Of a stretch of 64,000 bases of DNA, positions 44,191 to 53,213 are shown in pieces (the first letter of the stretch is position 1; each line of letters begins with the position of its first letter). Where the stretch lies: positions 1 through 64,000 of the forward strand of contig NZ_JBKBHX010000003.1 in assembly GCF_046299575.1 (NCBI RefSeq). Reading direction: 5' to 3'. The position numbers were made by a program, and so were the translations under genes. The notes beneath the pieces are model-generated. The model was not told the origin of the DNA, searched no databases, and worked only from the letters and a program-made list of their open reading frames with translations. The DNA is from Thermaurantimonas sp046299575 (GTDB lineage: Bacteria > Bacteroidota > Bacteroidia > Flavobacteriales > Schleiferiaceae).

Positions 44191-45474
44191 TCAGGGCTTA
44201 TGCCAGTGAAAGAGCGGAAACTCACGCATGAATTTCTTCACCTTTTTGTGAATTTCGCTGAGCATCTTGTCGTTGTCGTGGTGGCGCAAAGCCTCGTCGA
44301 TCCAATGGGCAATTTTTTTGCAATCATTCTCGTCCAATCCACGAGTAGTAATAGCTGGTGTACCGATGCGAATGCCAGAAGTGATGAAGGGCGATTTGTC
44401 ATCAAACGGTACCATGTTTTTGTTTACTGTGATTCCGGCTTTGCCTAAGGCAGTTTCTGCAGCTTTTCCACTGATGTTTTTGTTGCGCAAGTCAATGAGC
44501 ATCAGGTGATTGTCAGTGCCACCTGAAATAACGTGATAGTCCATCTCAATCAAGGCGCTGGCCAAAGCCTTTGCATTTTTCTGTACTTGAAGAATGTAGT
44601 GCATGAAATTGTCAGTCAGTGCTTCGCCAAAAGCTACAGCTTTAGCGGCAATTACATGTTCAAGTGGTCCACCCTGAACGCCCGGAAATACGGCTGCATC
44701 GATCAGAGATGACATCATGCGAATTTCGCCTTTGGGTGTTTTAAGTCCGTAGGGATTTTCAAAGTCCCTTCCCATCAGAATTAATCCTCCGCGCGGACCG
44801 CGCAAGGTCTTATGGGTAGTGGTGGTTACAAAGTGGCAATGAGGTAGCGGATCGTTTAATACCCCTTTAGCGATCAGACCAGAAGGGTGTGAGATATCAG
44901 CTAGTAAAAAGGCACCTACTTCATCGGCAATGGCTCTGAATTTTGCGTAATCGATATCGCGGCTGTAAGCTGATGCTCCACAAATGAGGAGTTTAGGCTT
45001 TTCAGCCAATACGCGCTCACGCACTTTATCGTAGTCGATTAAACCGGTCTCTTTTTCAACACCGTAAAAAGTCGCCTGATAAAGCTTTCCACTAAAACTT
45101 ACCGGGCTGCCATGTGTGAGGTGCCCCCCATGTGACAGGTCAAAGCCCATGATTTTGTCGCCAGGCTTAAGCACGGCGAGATAGACTGCAGCATTAGCTT
45201 GCGAGCCGCTGTGTGGCTGCACGCAGGCATATTCTGCCCCAAAGAGCAACTTTGCCCGATTAATGGCTTCGGTTTCTACTTCGTCCACGACCTCACATCC
45301 GCCATAGTAACGCCTTCCGGGAAAGCCCTCAGCGTATTTATTGGTCAAAACACTACCCATGGCTTTCATCACCTGCTCGCTCACAAAATTTTCAGAGGCA
45401 ATGAGCTCAATTCCGTCGATTTGGCGTTTCTTTTCTCTCTTTATTAAGTCAAAAAGATAGTCGTCTTTCCACAT
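44191..45474 (-). CDS. glyA: Serine hydroxymethyltransferase
   Basis: 427 aa. It interconverts serine and glycine and loads tetrahydrofolate with a one-carbon unit. PLP lysine in VTTTTHKTLRGPRGG, plus LIASENF, NKYAEGFPGRRYYGG and SGSQANAAVY. Full length. It diverges from the fumarylacetoacetase gene across about 50 bases. Confidence 0.97.
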   Translation of the reverse strand: MWKDDYLFDLIKREKKRQIDGIELIASENFVSEQVMKAMGSVLTNKYAEGFPGRRYYGGCEVVDEVETEAINRAKLLFGAEYACVQPHSGSQANAAVYLAVLKPGDKIMGFDLSHGGHLTHGSPVSFSGKLYQATFYGVEKETGLIDYDKVRERVLAEKPKLLICGASAYSRDIDYAKFRAIADEVGAFLLADISHPSGLIAKGVLNDPLPHCHFVTTTTHKTLRGPRGGLILMGRDFENPYGLKTPKGEIRMMSSLIDAAVFPGVQGGPLEHVIAAKAVAFGEALTDNFMHYILQVQKNAKALASALIEMDYHVISGGTDNHLMLIDLRNKNISGKAAETALGKAGITVNKNMVPFDDKSPFITSGIRIGTPAITTRGLDENDCKKIAHWIDEALRHHDNDKMLSEIHKKVKKFMREFPLFHWHKP

Positions 45475-45524
45475 AAATCTGATGTAGGTTTGCGTTGTAA
45501 ATTTTGGTCAAATATCCAAATCAA

Positions 45525-46820
45525 ATGCATACACGCGTAGTAAAAAACCTCAATAGCTGGATAGAAGTTTCGCCAAAACACCCCTTTCCGGTGTATAACC
45601 TGCCATATGGAATCGGGCTCTTTGAAGATGGCACGCACTCAGCCATTACTCGCATCGGCGACTTTATAGTCAACTTATCGCTGCTTTTCCAAAGTGGACT
45701 TCTGAGAGCTGATGGCCTCACGCTGAAACACTTGGCAGCCGAATATTTAAATGCTTACATTGCTTTACCGAAAGCGACCCATCTGGCTGTAAGAGAGCGG
45801 CTAATCGAACTTTTGACAGAAAAAAATGCCGGACTTTATAAACTTGACAAAGATCTGAAAGACAGCATTTTGGTGCCACATGGCAAGGTTAGATTGCTCT
45901 TACCTGTAAAACCAGGTGACTATACTGACTTTTACTCCTCTAAAGAACATGCTACCAATGTGGGCATCATGTTTCGGGGGCCCGAAAATGCACTAATGCC
46001 CAATTGGCTGCATATGCCCATCGCCTATCACGGGCGCTCATCGAGCATAGTGGTATCGGGCACTAACCTTCATCGACCATGGGGCCAAATCGTTCCACCT
46101 AATGCTGAAAATCCCATCTTTTCTCCCAGCAAACAGGTTGACTTCGAGCTTGAAGTGGCCTTTGTAACGCGTAGCGGTAAACCTTTAGGCCAGCCCATTA
46201 AAGTAAATGAAGCCGAAGACTACATTTTCGGACTTGTGCTTTTTAATGACTGGAGTGCCCGTGACATTCAGAAGTGGGAATATCAACCCTTAGGACCTTT
46301 TCTAGGAAAAAATTTCGGCTCCACCATTTCGCCCTGGATAGTGACTCTCGAAGCCCTCGAACTCTTCAGATGTGAAGGTCCTGCACCAGAAAAGGAACTA
46401 CTCCCCTATTTACAAATCTCCGGAAAAAAGACTTTTGACATTCACCTGGAAGTTGATATTACTCCAAACAATGGCAGACCTACAACAGTGTGCAGAAGCA
46501 ACTTTAAATACCTGTATTGGAACATAAGCCAACAACTTGCCCATCACACCGTAAATGGCTGCAACATTCAAGCGGGCGATATGATGGCTTCTGGTACAAT
46601 CAGTGGACCCTCACCCGATAGCTTTGGCTCAATGCTAGAACTTGCCTGGAAGGGCACTAAACCCGTAAAGTTAGATGACGGAAGCGAGCGCACCTTTCTT
46701 CTCGACGGCGATACCGTAACCCTTCGCGGATACTGCGAAAACGATGGTCTCTACATTGGCTTCGGAGAAGCAACTACTACCATACTGCCGGCTATTGATT
46801 ACTACAATTCGATCTATTAA
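45525..46820 (+). CDS. fahA: Fumarylacetoacetase
   Basis: 431 aa from ATG 45525; the upstream TTG extension is rejected. Last step of tyrosine and phenylalanine degradation, releasing fumarate and acetoacetate. FPVYNLPYGIGLF, MPIAYHGRSSSIVVSG, VDFELEVAFV, LFNDWSARDIQKWEY and GTISGPSPDSFGSMLEL are family marks covering the metal and catalytic residues. Phenylalanine hydroxylase, which needs a pterin, belongs to the same route, a possible link to the pterin genes at 15-16 kb. Confidence 0.96.
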   Translation: MHTRVVKNLNSWIEVSPKHPFPVYNLPYGIGLFEDGTHSAITRIGDFIVNLSLLFQSGLLRADGLTLKHLAAEYLNAYIALPKATHLAVRERLIELLTEKNAGLYKLDKDLKDSILVPHGKVRLLLPVKPGDYTDFYSSKEHATNVGIMFRGPENALMPNWLHMPIAYHGRSSSIVVSGTNLHRPWGQIVPPNAENPIFSPSKQVDFELEVAFVTRSGKPLGQPIKVNEAEDYIFGLVLFNDWSARDIQKWEYQPLGPFLGKNFGSTISPWIVTLEALELFRCEGPAPEKELLPYLQISGKKTFDIHLEVDITPNNGRPTTVCRSNFKYLYWNISQQLAHHTVNGCNIQAGDMMASGTISGPSPDSFGSMLELAWKGTKPVKLDDGSERTFLLDGDTVTLRGYCENDGLYIGFGEATTTILPAIDYYNSIY

Positions 46821-46829
46821 TCACTGCTC

Positions 46830-47342
46830 ATGGAAACTCAACACTCTGAAACACCTATCTTAGAGCATTCCCGAATCTGCCACATCATCGAGCGCATGGC
46901 ATGGCAGATTTTTGAAAACCACTACAAGGCTACGGAGATCTTCTTCGTTGGAATTACGCCTCGAGGCAATATCCTGAGCAACTTGCTAAAAGAGCACTTG
47001 CAAAAAATAGCTCCCCTGGCCATACACTCCTACGAACTAAGCCTCAATAAGGAAGCTCCCCACATGCATCCCATAGTTATCATTCCGTCATTACCTGATG
47101 TAAGTGGAAAGCATGTTGTACTTGTGGACGATGTACTCAACAGCGGAAGCACCATGTTTTATGCGTTTAAACCTTTTTTAAATTTCAATCCTTCCTCGCT
47201 CACTACCGTAGTTTTAGTCGATCGAAACCATAAGAGATTTCCGGTTTTTAGTGACGTTGTGGGCATTCAGTTGTCCACGTCGTTACAAGAACATGTTTTT
47301 GTAGATTTGACAGGCAATCACTATAAAGTAATTTTGAAATGA
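46830..47342 (+). CDS. PyrR-like phosphoribosyltransferase
   Basis: 170 aa. The PRPP-binding loop is VVLVDDVLNSGSTM. FVGITPRGNILSNLL and VLVDRNHKRFPV resemble PyrR, the uracil phosphoribosyltransferase and pyr attenuator. No pyr genes or attenuator are near, so either uracil salvage or an unassigned phosphoribosyltransferase role is possible. It follows the fumarylacetoacetase gene by 9 bases and overlaps the next gene by 4. Confidence 0.82.
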   Translation: METQHSETPILEHSRICHIIERMAWQIFENHYKATEIFFVGITPRGNILSNLLKEHLQKIAPLAIHSYELSLNKEAPHMHPIVIIPSLPDVSGKHVVLVDDVLNSGSTMFYAFKPFLNFNPSSLTTVVLVDRNHKRFPVFSDVVGIQLSTSLQEHVFVDLTGNHYKVILK

Positions 47343-47851
47343 AAAGAATTTTATTTCATTCATTGCTTGCACTTTTTGCAATCGGAACTGTTCTGAGCAC
47401 TTCAAGGTGTAAACAAGACCTTGAGACTGCCCAAGCCGATGTAACTGTGGAAGTTACTGCTGAAGGACCTCTTTATGAAGGGTCAAATACTTCAATAGGA
47501 GTATGGAAAGTGAACTTAGGTGAATTGTTCCCTGAGATCGATTTCTCGAAGACAAAAATCAAATCAGCGCGCATCGAAGAAGTAACCCTTGAATTCGATC
47601 CGTCTTATAAAGTAAAAGCTGCAAAGGTGGAAATCTCAGGCAGAAATGTGGACATGCAGAAAATAGCCTTTGCAAACAATATAGGCGAAAATGAATCGTC
47701 GGTAAAACTTTTGGTCGCTGAAGAACAAAAAGACATTGAAAAGTTTTTACTACTTGATGCCGTGAATGTGGTGACCGATGTGGATTTGGCAGAAGATTTG
47801 GAGTCAGACTTTTCTGCTGTTGTTAAACTTAAAGTTTCTATTAACTACTAA
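47339..47851 (+). CDS. Exported hypothetical protein
   Basis: 170 aa. A signal peptide of about 20 residues is followed by SRCKQD, a weak lipobox. The mature part is acidic, beta-rich and has no recognised domain. Start overlaps the phosphoribosyltransferase stop (ATGA), and a DUF2147 gene follows after 12 bases, so it probably belongs to an envelope gene set. Confidence 0.7.
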   Translation: MKRILFHSLLALFAIGTVLSTSRCKQDLETAQADVTVEVTAEGPLYEGSNTSIGVWKVNLGELFPEIDFSKTKIKSARIEEVTLEFDPSYKVKAAKVEISGRNVDMQKIAFANNIGENESSVKLLVAEEQKDIEKFLLLDAVNVVTDVDLAEDLESDFSAVVKLKVSINY

Positions 47852-47863
47852 AACCTAAAAGTT

Positions 47864-48325
47864 ATGAAAAAAATCCTGCTTACACTTACAATTACTTGGC
47901 TTACAGTCTGTTTTGCAAAAGCTCAAAATGTAGAAGCCGACCAGCTTGTCGGCGTATGGGAACCCTCACATGGAAAAGCCCGTATAAAAATCGAAAAAAT
48001 CGGAGATAAATATTACGGTAAAATCGTATGGCTGCGCGAACCTATTGATCCGGTAACCAATCAACCAAAAGTGGACAAAAACAACCCCGACGAATCAATG
48101 CGCCAGGTGCCGCTCAAAGGTTACAGAATTCTCAAAGACTTTCAATACAGCGGTAAGGGTGAGTGGACTGACGGAACTATCTATGACCCAGAAAATGGCA
48201 ATACCTATAACTGTGTGATAAAGATGCGCGATGAAAATACACTGGACATCAGAGGCTACATCGGTGTAAAAGCTTTAGGTAGAACAGATGTGTGGACCCG
48301 AGTAGCGGTGAAGAAAAAAGACTAA
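47864..48325 (+). CDS. DUF2147 family exported protein
   Basis: 153 aa. Signal peptide ending near FAKAQ. DUF2147 marks: LVGVWEPSHGKARIKI, YYGKIVWLREP, LKDFQYSGKGEWTDGTIYDPENG (read as KDFQYSGKGEW and GTIYDPENG) and LDIRGYIGV. Predicted small lipocalin-like beta-barrel in the periplasm; role unknown. Confidence 0.9.
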   Translation: MKKILLTLTITWLTVCFAKAQNVEADQLVGVWEPSHGKARIKIEKIGDKYYGKIVWLREPIDPVTNQPKVDKNNPDESMRQVPLKGYRILKDFQYSGKGEWTDGTIYDPENGNTYNCVIKMRDENTLDIRGYIGVKALGRTDVWTRVAVKKKD

Positions 48326-48328
48326 TCT

Positions 48329-49450
48329 ATGGCTAAGCGATTAACACACTGGACCATTTTGCTCTACCTTGCAGCGCTACCCATGATGGCGCAAGTAATT
48401 ACTGAGACAAAAGAAGATGAAGAGGAAGAGGAAGACGAAGAAGACTACGGACAGGTAGAATATCTCGGTAAGCCCACCAAGACATACGCTAATGCTCGCA
48501 TCTTTGGATTGTCGCCACAGCGGTTCGTTTCGCTGGGCTGGGATGTACAGCTGCCTTATGAAATGCGCTTTACAGAGTTGGGCACCTATTCCACAGATAG
48601 CACTGATCTGAACTTTGATGCAGAAAAAGGATTAGCCAACTATACCGGTGGATTTCGGCTGCAACTCATGACACCTGTTATCTCAAACAACCGGTTCTTG
48701 TGGCAGTCGATGCTAAATATGTGGGATGTACAGTACACCGCCCGCAAACGCTCACATGAAAGCTGGCGCGACTCTCTCATGCACTTGACAGATACCCTCA
48801 ACAAATACGGCCTAAAAACGGCCAACTGGGTAAATACGTTTTATGTGCCCTTCGACGATAAGAACTTTATCATCGCTCAGCTACAACTCGACCTGAGTGG
48901 AAACTACGACTGGCTGAATCCGTTAGAAGGTCAATTACTGTATTCAGGAGCGATATTGTACGGCCAGCGGCCGAATGATAGAAAGCAATGGGCAGTGGGT
49001 CTGTCACGTACATACAGGGCTGGAGGCATGAACTATATTCCACTGTTGCTTTACAACTGGACCTCCCTGAGCCGCAAGTGGGGTATTGAGTTCCTGTTAC
49101 CAGCGCGTGGACATGGGCGTTATACTTTCAATCCTCGCTCTATGCTGCTATTTGGCTATGAATTAGAGGGCTCAAGCTATCGAATCAGGCAGTTTAGCAA
49201 CGATGAAGTCAATTTTTTGATTCGCCGTGGAGAACTGCGTTTCAGGTTGGACTATCAGCGGCAGATTGCCGGTTTCTGGTGGCTGGGCTTGCAAGCCGGC
49301 TATCGGGTGATGTACTCTTTCGATGGCGACAGATTAGAAAAGGGACAACCTGACTTTTTCAACTTGCTGCGCACACACCCCTATGCCATGCGAAACCAGA
49401 CGGATGGGACTTTCTATTTTAACATTTCGATCAACTATGTAAGTCCCTAA
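48329..49450 (+). CDS. Predicted outer membrane beta-barrel with acidic N-terminal run
   Basis: 373 aa. Signal peptide (to about MMAQ), then an unusual acidic stretch with about 13 Glu/Asp within residues 29-43, followed by aromatic alternating strands and a C-terminal FNISINYVSP. No family recognised. It follows the DUF2147 gene by 3 bases. The acidic run could bind calcium or polycations; this is only a suggestion. Confidence 0.72.
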   Translation: MAKRLTHWTILLYLAALPMMAQVITETKEDEEEEEDEEDYGQVEYLGKPTKTYANARIFGLSPQRFVSLGWDVQLPYEMRFTELGTYSTDSTDLNFDAEKGLANYTGGFRLQLMTPVISNNRFLWQSMLNMWDVQYTARKRSHESWRDSLMHLTDTLNKYGLKTANWVNTFYVPFDDKNFIIAQLQLDLSGNYDWLNPLEGQLLYSGAILYGQRPNDRKQWAVGLSRTYRAGGMNYIPLLLYNWTSLSRKWGIEFLLPARGHGRYTFNPRSMLLFGYELEGSSYRIRQFSNDEVNFLIRRGELRFRLDYQRQIAGFWWLGLQAGYRVMYSFDGDRLEKGQPDFFNLLRTHPYAMRNQTDGTFYFNISINYVSP

Positions 49451-49474
49451 AAATTCAATTTTTAATTACGCATG

Positions 49475-49509
49475 AAAAAAGCCGCCCTTGAGAAAATGGC
49501 GGCTTTTTC
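49475..49509 (+). terminator. Rho-independent terminator after the outer membrane protein gene
   Basis: AAAAAAGCCGCC (49475-49486) pairs with GGCGGCTTTTT (49498-49508) across an 11-base loop. It closes the plus-strand unit starting at fumarylacetoacetase. Confidence 0.9.
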
Positions 49510-49593
49510 ATTTTTTAGAAAAGACTTAGGCAAACACTATCAGAATTTAACTATATGCAAAGAGGCCAGTACTTGAGTCTGCGTGAGGGATAG

Positions 49594-49817
49594 TGGCGGA
49601 TATGAGCCGCAGTGGGTGGGCATGCAGCACATGGGCGAGGCTGGCTGCCATGAGGGCAGACAACGCAGCCCATACAAAATAAGCGAGCGCTGATTTAATA
49701 GTCAACCCCAGAAGAATAACTATGTGGCATATGTAGGGCAGGCTTGTTGTGCTGCGCCCACGCACAAGGCGAATATGAGCCACTAGCCCGACCGAAGCAG
49801 TTGCCCAATTGGGCAAC
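49594..49817 (-). repeat. Dispersed intergenic repeat, copy B
   Basis: Read on the minus strand it gives, in order, an 18-bp perfect palindrome GTTGCCCAATTGGGCAAC (49800-49817), TATTCGCCTTG/GTGGGCGCA/ACAA (49775-49747), TTGTCTGCCCT (49663-49653) and CCCAC/CTGCGGCT/GCCA (49620-49594), the same order as copy A at 38.1 kb. It also contains an inverted pair GTGGGCATGCAGCAC (49616-49630) and GTGCTGCGCCCAC (49749-49761). The rest of the 49451-49900 gap holds two terminators and no gene. Confidence 0.62.
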
Positions 49818-49849
49818 CTGCGGAGGGCACGCCCAAAAAATAATTATAA

Positions 49850-49874
49850 AGCCGGCTCAGAAAAATGACCGGCT
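49850..49874 (-). terminator. Terminator of the hemL unit
   Basis: AGCCGG (49850-49855) pairs with CCGGCT (49869-49874). On the minus strand the stem is followed by TTATAATTATTTTTT. It lies 27 bases after the hemL stop. Confidence 0.7.
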
Positions 49875-49900
49875 CTTGATTAAAAAATGGCTAAAAAAAT

Positions 49901-51193
49901 TCAAGCTGAAAAAGTGCTTGCTGCTTCGGCTATATAGTCGATATCATCGAGGGTGAGTGCATTGCTGAGGAAGTAACTTTCGAAGGCTGAAGGGGGCAAA
50001 TAAACTCCCTGGCCGAGCATATGGTGAAAGAACCGACGGAAAGTCTCTTGATTGGCAGCAGCAGCTTCTTCGAAGTTGGTGACCTGCTCTACATCGAAGT
50101 GAAAGGAGAGCATAGAACCCAGCCGATTGGAGATAAAGCGCCAACCGTTGACTGAAAGTGCTTCTGAGAGCTTTTGCTCGAGGAGCTGGGTTTTGTGATC
50201 GAGCTCGGAGTAAATCTGCGGATTGTTGTGGAGGATGGATAGGGTGGAATAGCCGGCAGTCATGGCCAGGGGATTTCCTGAGAGGGTGCCTGCCTGATAC
50301 ACCTTGCCGAGGGGAGCAATGGCGCTCATAATGTCGCGATTGCCACCAAAAGCCCCAACGGGAAGGCCTCCGCCTATTACCTTGCCAAAGGTGACTAAGT
50401 CGGCCCTGACGCCAAGGCGCTCTTGTGCGCCACCCGGAGCGAGTCGGAAGCCGGTCATTACCTCATCAAAGATGAGTATAATGCCGTAGCGATCGCAGAT
50501 GATGCGCAATTTCTCCAGAAATCCGGGTATAGGGGGCACACAGCCCATATTTCCAGCCACAGGCTCGACTATAATGGCGGCAATGTCGCCAGGGTTTTGA
50601 TCAACCAAATTCTGCACAGCATCAATGTCGTTGTACGGGGCAGTAAGGGTGTCGTGTGCCGTGCCACCGGTCACTCCGGGTACCGTTTGAATGTCAAAAG
50701 TGGCAACACCGCTGCCTGCCTTTACGAGAAAGGGGTCAGCATGGCCATGATAACAGCCTTCGAATTTGATGAACTTATTTTTTCCAGTGTATCCACGGGC
50801 CAGGCGTATGGCACTCATGCAGGCTTCGGTTCCGCTATTTACCATACGCACCAGTTCCAGTCCGGGCACCATCTCTTTCATGAGCTCGGCCATTTCGATC
50901 TCGAGGCGCGTCGGAGCCCCAAAAGAGAAGGCTTTATGGACCTGACGGACAACGGCCTCAACTACCTCTGGATGTGAATGGCCTAAAATCATGGGACCCC
51001 AGGAGGCGATAAGGTCTATATAGCGGTTGCCATCTTCGTCATACAAGTAAGCGCCTTGTGCTTCTTTAAAAAATACAGGAGTGCCGCCAACACTTTTAAA
51101 AGCGCGCACTGGTGAGTTTACACCGCCAGGTATGCTTATTTGAGCACGTTCAAACAGTTGATAGCTAGTTTTTGTGGAGTTTTTTAACATCAT
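49901..51193 (-). CDS. hemL: Glutamate-1-semialdehyde 2,1-aminomutase
   Basis: 430 aa. It makes 5-aminolevulinate for haem and cobalamin. The PLP lysine lies in TFGKVIGGGLPVGAFGG; SIPGGVNSPVRAF, VNSGTEACMSAIRLARG and GCYHGHAD are conserved. Full length. Its start overlaps the endonuclease-like gene stop (ATGATG; the second ATG is an alternative). Confidence 0.96.
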   Translation of the reverse strand: MMLKNSTKTSYQLFERAQISIPGGVNSPVRAFKSVGGTPVFFKEAQGAYLYDEDGNRYIDLIASWGPMILGHSHPEVVEAVVRQVHKAFSFGAPTRLEIEMAELMKEMVPGLELVRMVNSGTEACMSAIRLARGYTGKNKFIKFEGCYHGHADPFLVKAGSGVATFDIQTVPGVTGGTAHDTLTAPYNDIDAVQNLVDQNPGDIAAIIVEPVAGNMGCVPPIPGFLEKLRIICDRYGIILIFDEVMTGFRLAPGGAQERLGVRADLVTFGKVIGGGLPVGAFGGNRDIMSAIAPLGKVYQAGTLSGNPLAMTAGYSTLSILHNNPQIYSELDHKTQLLEQKLSEALSVNGWRFISNRLGSMLSFHFDVEQVTNFEEAAAANQETFRRFFHHMLGQGVYLPPSAFESYFLSNALTLDDIDYIAEAASTFSA

Positions 51194-52272
51194 TGGATGG
51201 TTGAGTTGAGAGTTAACACAGCTGTAACAGGATAATGGTCTGACAAAATAGGTCGCTGGGCTACTGTATAGCGAATGGCTTTAAACTGAGGGCTGTGCAA
51301 CACATAGTCGATGCGAAAGGGATAGCGCGTCCGATTGTATGTATGGCCGATTCCAGTACCAGCTTGAGTAAAAGGGTCTTTAAGCTGCTGGGTGAGTACT
51401 TTGTAGGTGTACGAAATTGGCGTATCGTTAAGATCGGCCAAAAGAACAACAGGGTAAGGGCTATCTGCTATAAAACGCTTGAGCTCACGCACTTGAAGGG
51501 CTCTCTTTTCAAAAGCCTTGTTGATTTTACCGATCAGTGTTACGTAATCTGACTTAAGCTTTTCAGCATTCTCTCCGATATCGGGTTTCTCGACTAGATT
51601 AAGGTCTTCGTTGGTCAATTTAAAAGAAACCAAATGAGCGCAAACGACGCGAATGAGTCCGAGCTTTGTTTCGATATCAGTGTAGATAAAACCCCCGCGA
51701 TCTTCAGCAGCATCGGCATCGAAGGGCACAAAATCTTTTTTACGCATTGGATATTTGGAGAAAATTGCTAGACCGAAGTCTTTGTTTTCATATCCGGTGA
51801 CAATGTGACTATATTTAAATTCTGAAAGATCGGGTGAGAGGTGACTTTTGTAATACTCCTGTATACCAAGTATTTCTGTACCAAGCGAATCCAGAAGCCG
51901 GGGCATCTCCTGTTTTACATCTGCATCTACCCAATGCCAAAAGTTAAAAAGGCGCACATTGAATGAGGTAAAGGTAACAGCATCAGAGTTGTACACCTCT
52001 TCATTTCGCAAAAAATTTTGAAAAATGGAATTGACCTGAGGAAGTACAGCCGCCACTGTGACGATCGTAAGCAGCACTTTTAACTTTAATCGGATAAGCC
52101 AGTACAGGCCAAACAACAGGTTCAGGAAAAACAAAACAGGAAAGATCAACCCTGCTATGCCAGCGTATTTGAGAATATCGGGAGGTATATAGCATGAGTA
52201 AGCTGACAAAAGCATCAGAAGAGCTATAACAATATGGAGCGTGTAAAGCAGAGAACTAAACAAAGTTTTCAA
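51190..52272 (-). CDS. Membrane-anchored endonuclease/exonuclease/phosphatase family protein
   Basis: 360 aa. Two or three N-terminal membrane segments (about 8-95) precede an EEP domain with SFNVRLFN, EILGIQEY, LLADLNDTP and SDHYPVTAVL, which hold the metal and catalytic residues. Common in Bacteroidota; the substrate (nucleic acid, phospholipid or other phosphoester) is not known. Coupled to hemL and separated by 14 bases from the rhomboid gene upstream. Confidence 0.9.
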   Translation of the reverse strand: MKTLFSSLLYTLHIVIALLMLLSAYSCYIPPDILKYAGIAGLIFPVLFFLNLLFGLYWLIRLKLKVLLTIVTVAAVLPQVNSIFQNFLRNEEVYNSDAVTFTSFNVRLFNFWHWVDADVKQEMPRLLDSLGTEILGIQEYYKSHLSPDLSEFKYSHIVTGYENKDFGLAIFSKYPMRKKDFVPFDADAAEDRGGFIYTDIETKLGLIRVVCAHLVSFKLTNEDLNLVEKPDIGENAEKLKSDYVTLIGKINKAFEKRALQVRELKRFIADSPYPVVLLADLNDTPISYTYKVLTQQLKDPFTQAGTGIGHTYNRTRYPFRIDYVLHSPQFKAIRYTVAQRPILSDHYPVTAVLTLNSTIQ

Positions 52273-52286
52273 GGGATCGAAGGAGA

Positions 52287-53159
52287 TTATTGCTTGCCGA
52301 TTTTAAAAAGGAATTCTTTTTCTTCTTTGCTCAAGCTATCGTAGCCAGATAGGGAGATTTTATCCAGTATTTGGTCAAGCCTTTGTCTATCTGAAAGGTT
52401 TGCATCTTTAGAATATACGCGCGTGTACCCCTTAGAGGCATACACTTTTTTGAGTTTTTTGGGTTTAAAGATTCGCATAATAAAATCGGATAAGTCAAAA
52501 ACCCACTGAGTGAGGCTTATGCCTTTGTTGTACGACTTGGCCATTAAATAGCCAAAGATCGCCCCTCCAAGGTGCGCGATATGTCCGCCGGCATTGCCGC
52601 GCTCAATGCTGGCTAAATCAAAAAGCACAGAGATTACAGCCACAACCCATAGACGAATTTCGAGCACGAAGAACAGCCGGACAGGAAAATTGGGTGCATA
52701 TGCAGCGGCTGCTATGATGATGGCCATCACTGCGGCTGAGGCACCTCTATTGGTAGAAGTAGCGACCACTGGCTCGAAAACGGGAAATATGTTATACGAT
52801 AAAATGTACAACAATCCGCCCATAAGACCACCAGTGATATATGTACCCAAAAGCTGACGTTCGTTAAAAAAATTTAAGAAGATCAACCCACCAAAGTAGA
52901 GCCATAGCATATTAAAAATCAAGTGGAAGGGAGCCTCGTGCAAAAACATATACGACAATAAACTCCACGGCCTCAGAATAAGTGAAGGCAGAAAAGTGGG
53001 AAGAGTAAACCAGACGATAATCTGATCCGCAAAATTTTTTTGAAGAAGAAATTGAAACAGTTTTACAAAAACTACCGCGACGAACACAAGCACGTTGATC
53101 ACGATCAATCGAGTGAGCATGTCGCCTTCGCGCATCAATCTCTGAATCTCTGACCTCAT
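52287..53159 (-). CDS. Rhomboid family intramembrane serine protease with C-terminal tail
   Basis: 290 aa. Six or so membrane segments. LHEAPFHLIFNMLWLYFGG is the L1-TM2 region. The catalytic serine is in RGASAAVMA (S139 region) and the histidine in HIAHLGGAIFGY. A cytoplasmic tail of about 75 residues ends with DQILDKISLSGYDSLSKEE, a small domain seen after many Bacteroidota rhomboids. Second of two adjacent rhomboid genes. Confidence 0.9.
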   Translation of the reverse strand: MRSEIQRLMREGDMLTRLIVINVLVFVAVVFVKLFQFLLQKNFADQIIVWFTLPTFLPSLILRPWSLLSYMFLHEAPFHLIFNMLWLYFGGLIFLNFFNERQLLGTYITGGLMGGLLYILSYNIFPVFEPVVATSTNRGASAAVMAIIIAAAAYAPNFPVRLFFVLEIRLWVVAVISVLFDLASIERGNAGGHIAHLGGAIFGYLMAKSYNKGISLTQWVFDLSDFIMRIFKPKKLKKVYASKGYTRVYSKDANLSDRQRLDQILDKISLSGYDSLSKEEKEFLFKIGKQ

Positions 53160-53213
53160 TTGAAGTAGTTTTTTACAAAGTAATGCATAAAGTAAAGATC
53201 GGAAAAAATTGGA

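Noticed and set aside
50423..50977. 184-codon plus-strand frame opposite hemL
   Set aside because: Lies wholly antisense to a conserved enzyme gene and shows no domain.
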